Assembly: GCA_028280205.1 (NCBI GenBank)
Contig: JANQME010000435.1
Coordinates: forward strand, 1 to 5,604
Origin: Longimicrobiales bacterium
Lineage (GTDB): Bacteria > Gemmatimonadota > Gemmatimonadetes > Longimicrobiales > Gaopeijiaceae
Direction: 5' to 3'
Length of the DNA: 5,604 bases
Part shown: positions 5,068 through 5,604 of the stretch, one piece after another
How positions within the stretch are numbered: position 1 is the first letter of the stretch
How the letters are laid out: each line of letters opens with the position of its first letter
The notes under the pieces: model-generated
Told to the model about the DNA's origin: nothing
Seen by the model: the letters and a program-made list of their open reading frames with translations, nothing else
Databases searched by the model: none
Made by a program: the position numbers and the translations under genes

Positions 5068-5514
5068 ATGCTCTCGAGAAGCAGCGTCTACGCCCTCCAG
5101 GCCAGCCTTCATCTGGCGCAGCACCCACCCGAGGCGTGGGTCTCGGCCGCCAGCATGGCGGAGGCGCTGGAGCTGCCCCCGGAGTACCTGGCCAAAGTGC
5201 TTCGGAGGCTCAGCCTCGAGGGGATCCTCGACTCGAGCCGGGGAGCCCGTGGCGGCTACCGCCTTCGTCTGCCTCCCGAAGCGCTGACGGTCGAGCGGGT
5301 CGTGGAGCCCTTCGAGGAGATCGAGCCGCCCAAGGTCTGCCTTCTCGGTGGACCGTGCCACTCGGACCGCCCGTGCACCGCGCACTTGCGCCGCCTCGAG
5401 TGGAACGAGGCGCACAAGCGCATCCTCGCCCGCACGACGCTGAGCGATCTCCTGCTCGATGAACACGCACCCGCCGAAGCGTCCCGGTCGGCGCTCATCT
5501 CTCTCGATTCCTGA
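5068..5514 (+). CDS. Rrf2-family transcriptional regulator with an Fe-S ligand motif
   Basis: The protein has 148 residues, typical for Rrf2 regulators. The N-terminal winged helix begins MLSRSSVYALQASLHLA. It has a recognition-helix region (SMAEALELPPEYLAKVLRRLSLEGIL, 29-54) and the wing SSRGARGGYRL (56-66). The C-terminal part carries Cys91, Cys97, Cys103 and His106, that is CX5CX5CXXH. This is the spacing of the [2Fe-2S] ligands of E. coli IscR (Cys92, 98, 104, His107); actinobacterial NsrR has the same Cys spacing. The protein therefore probably binds an Fe-S cluster and senses nitric oxide, redox state or cluster supply. The start ATG has only a weak GAGAG 7 nt upstream. It lies 10 bp after the FAS1 gene and 14 bp before the next one, so it is likely co-transcribed and autoregulated through the palindrome at 4421-4444. 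Sequence alone does not separate IscR-, NsrR- or RsrR-type function. Confidence 0.92.
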   Translation: MLSRSSVYALQASLHLAQHPPEAWVSAASMAEALELPPEYLAKVLRRLSLEGILDSSRGARGGYRLRLPPEALTVERVVEPFEEIEPPKVCLLGGPCHSDRPCTAHLRRLEWNEAHKRILARTTLSDLLLDEHAPAEASRSALISLDS

Positions 5515-5515
5515 C

Positions 5516-5521
5516 GGAGGG
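5516..5521 (+). promoter_or_regulatory. Ribosome binding site of the third operon gene
   Basis: GGAGGG follows the Rrf2 stop codon by one base and lies 7 nt before ATG 5529. This is strong support that the truncated ORF at the window end is a real gene. Confidence 0.75.
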
Positions 5522-5528
5522 TACGCCC

Positions 5529-5604
5529 ATGACAGCCCGCACCCGAACCGCAGCCCTGCTCACCGCCGCCGCGCTCGCCTGGGGATGCGGTGGAGATGCG
5601 CCAC
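5529..5604 (+). CDS. N-terminus of an exported protein, probably a lipoprotein (partial, 3' end outside window)
   Basis: Only 25 codons are visible: a short basic start (MTARTRT), a hydrophobic stretch (AALLTAAALAW) and then GCGGDAP. This is a signal peptide. Cys20 preceded by Gly suggests lipidation, although the Trp at -2 makes the lipobox (AWGC) atypical. The following Gly-Gly-Asp looks like the start of a flexible linker. It has a strong ribosome binding site and lies 14 bp after the Rrf2 gene, so it belongs to the same operon. Its function cannot be told from what is visible. Given an Fe-S Rrf2 regulator next door, an exported redox enzyme or cytochrome would be a reasonable guess and no more. 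Confidence 0.75.
   Translation, partial: MTARTRTAALLTAAALAWGCGGDAP

Noticed and set aside
3818..5287. 489-codon plus-strand open frame
   Set aside because: It crosses the phosphatase-like, FAS1 and Rrf2 genes and the operator in a shifted frame, and is rich in Arg and Pro. It is a high-GC shadow.

Overview
The window is high-GC DNA that is densely packed with genes on both strands. It comes from a Gram-negative-type bacterium with an outer membrane: there are three lipoproteins with no Asp right after the lipobox Cys, the end of a probable outer-membrane beta-barrel, and a GT9 (heptosyltransferase-like) glycosyltransferase. High GC, an exported diheme cytochrome, a DUF2652 protein and a FAS1 lipoprotein together would suit Gemmatimonadota or a neighbouring phylum. 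That placement is an inference, because no rRNA or marker gene is present.

Left part (1-2509). The 3' end of a probable outer-membrane barrel gene (+) runs tail-to-tail, with a 76-bp antisense overlap, into a minus-strand gene that joins a DUF2652 class III cyclase-like domain to an SRPBCC domain. A 248-bp divergent spacer with a GGCAC/GTGCC repeat cluster separates it from a plus-strand diheme cytochrome c lipoprotein. This cytochrome resembles thiosulfate dehydrogenase TsdA and ends in a run of nine G.

Middle part (2510-4328). A GT9 glycosyltransferase on the minus strand has a divergent partner across a 99-bp spacer: an exported, tyrosine-phosphatase-like protein with a CX4R active-site loop.

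Right part (4329-5604). This is the most coherent unit. A perfect 11-bp inverted repeat with a 2-bp spacer lies just upstream of a tight operon: a FAS1 (fasciclin) lipoprotein, then 10 bp later an Rrf2-family regulator with the IscR-like ligand pattern CX5CX5CXXH, then 14 bp later a further exported or lipoprotein gene cut by the window end. The simplest reading is an autoregulated circuit in which an Fe-S-sensing Rrf2 repressor binds the palindrome and controls cell-surface proteins. The signal could be nitric oxide, redox state or Fe-S status. The cargo of the truncated third gene would decide what the circuit is for.

No tRNA, rRNA, CRISPR array, transposase or attachment site was seen. No stretch above 300 bases lacks a gene.
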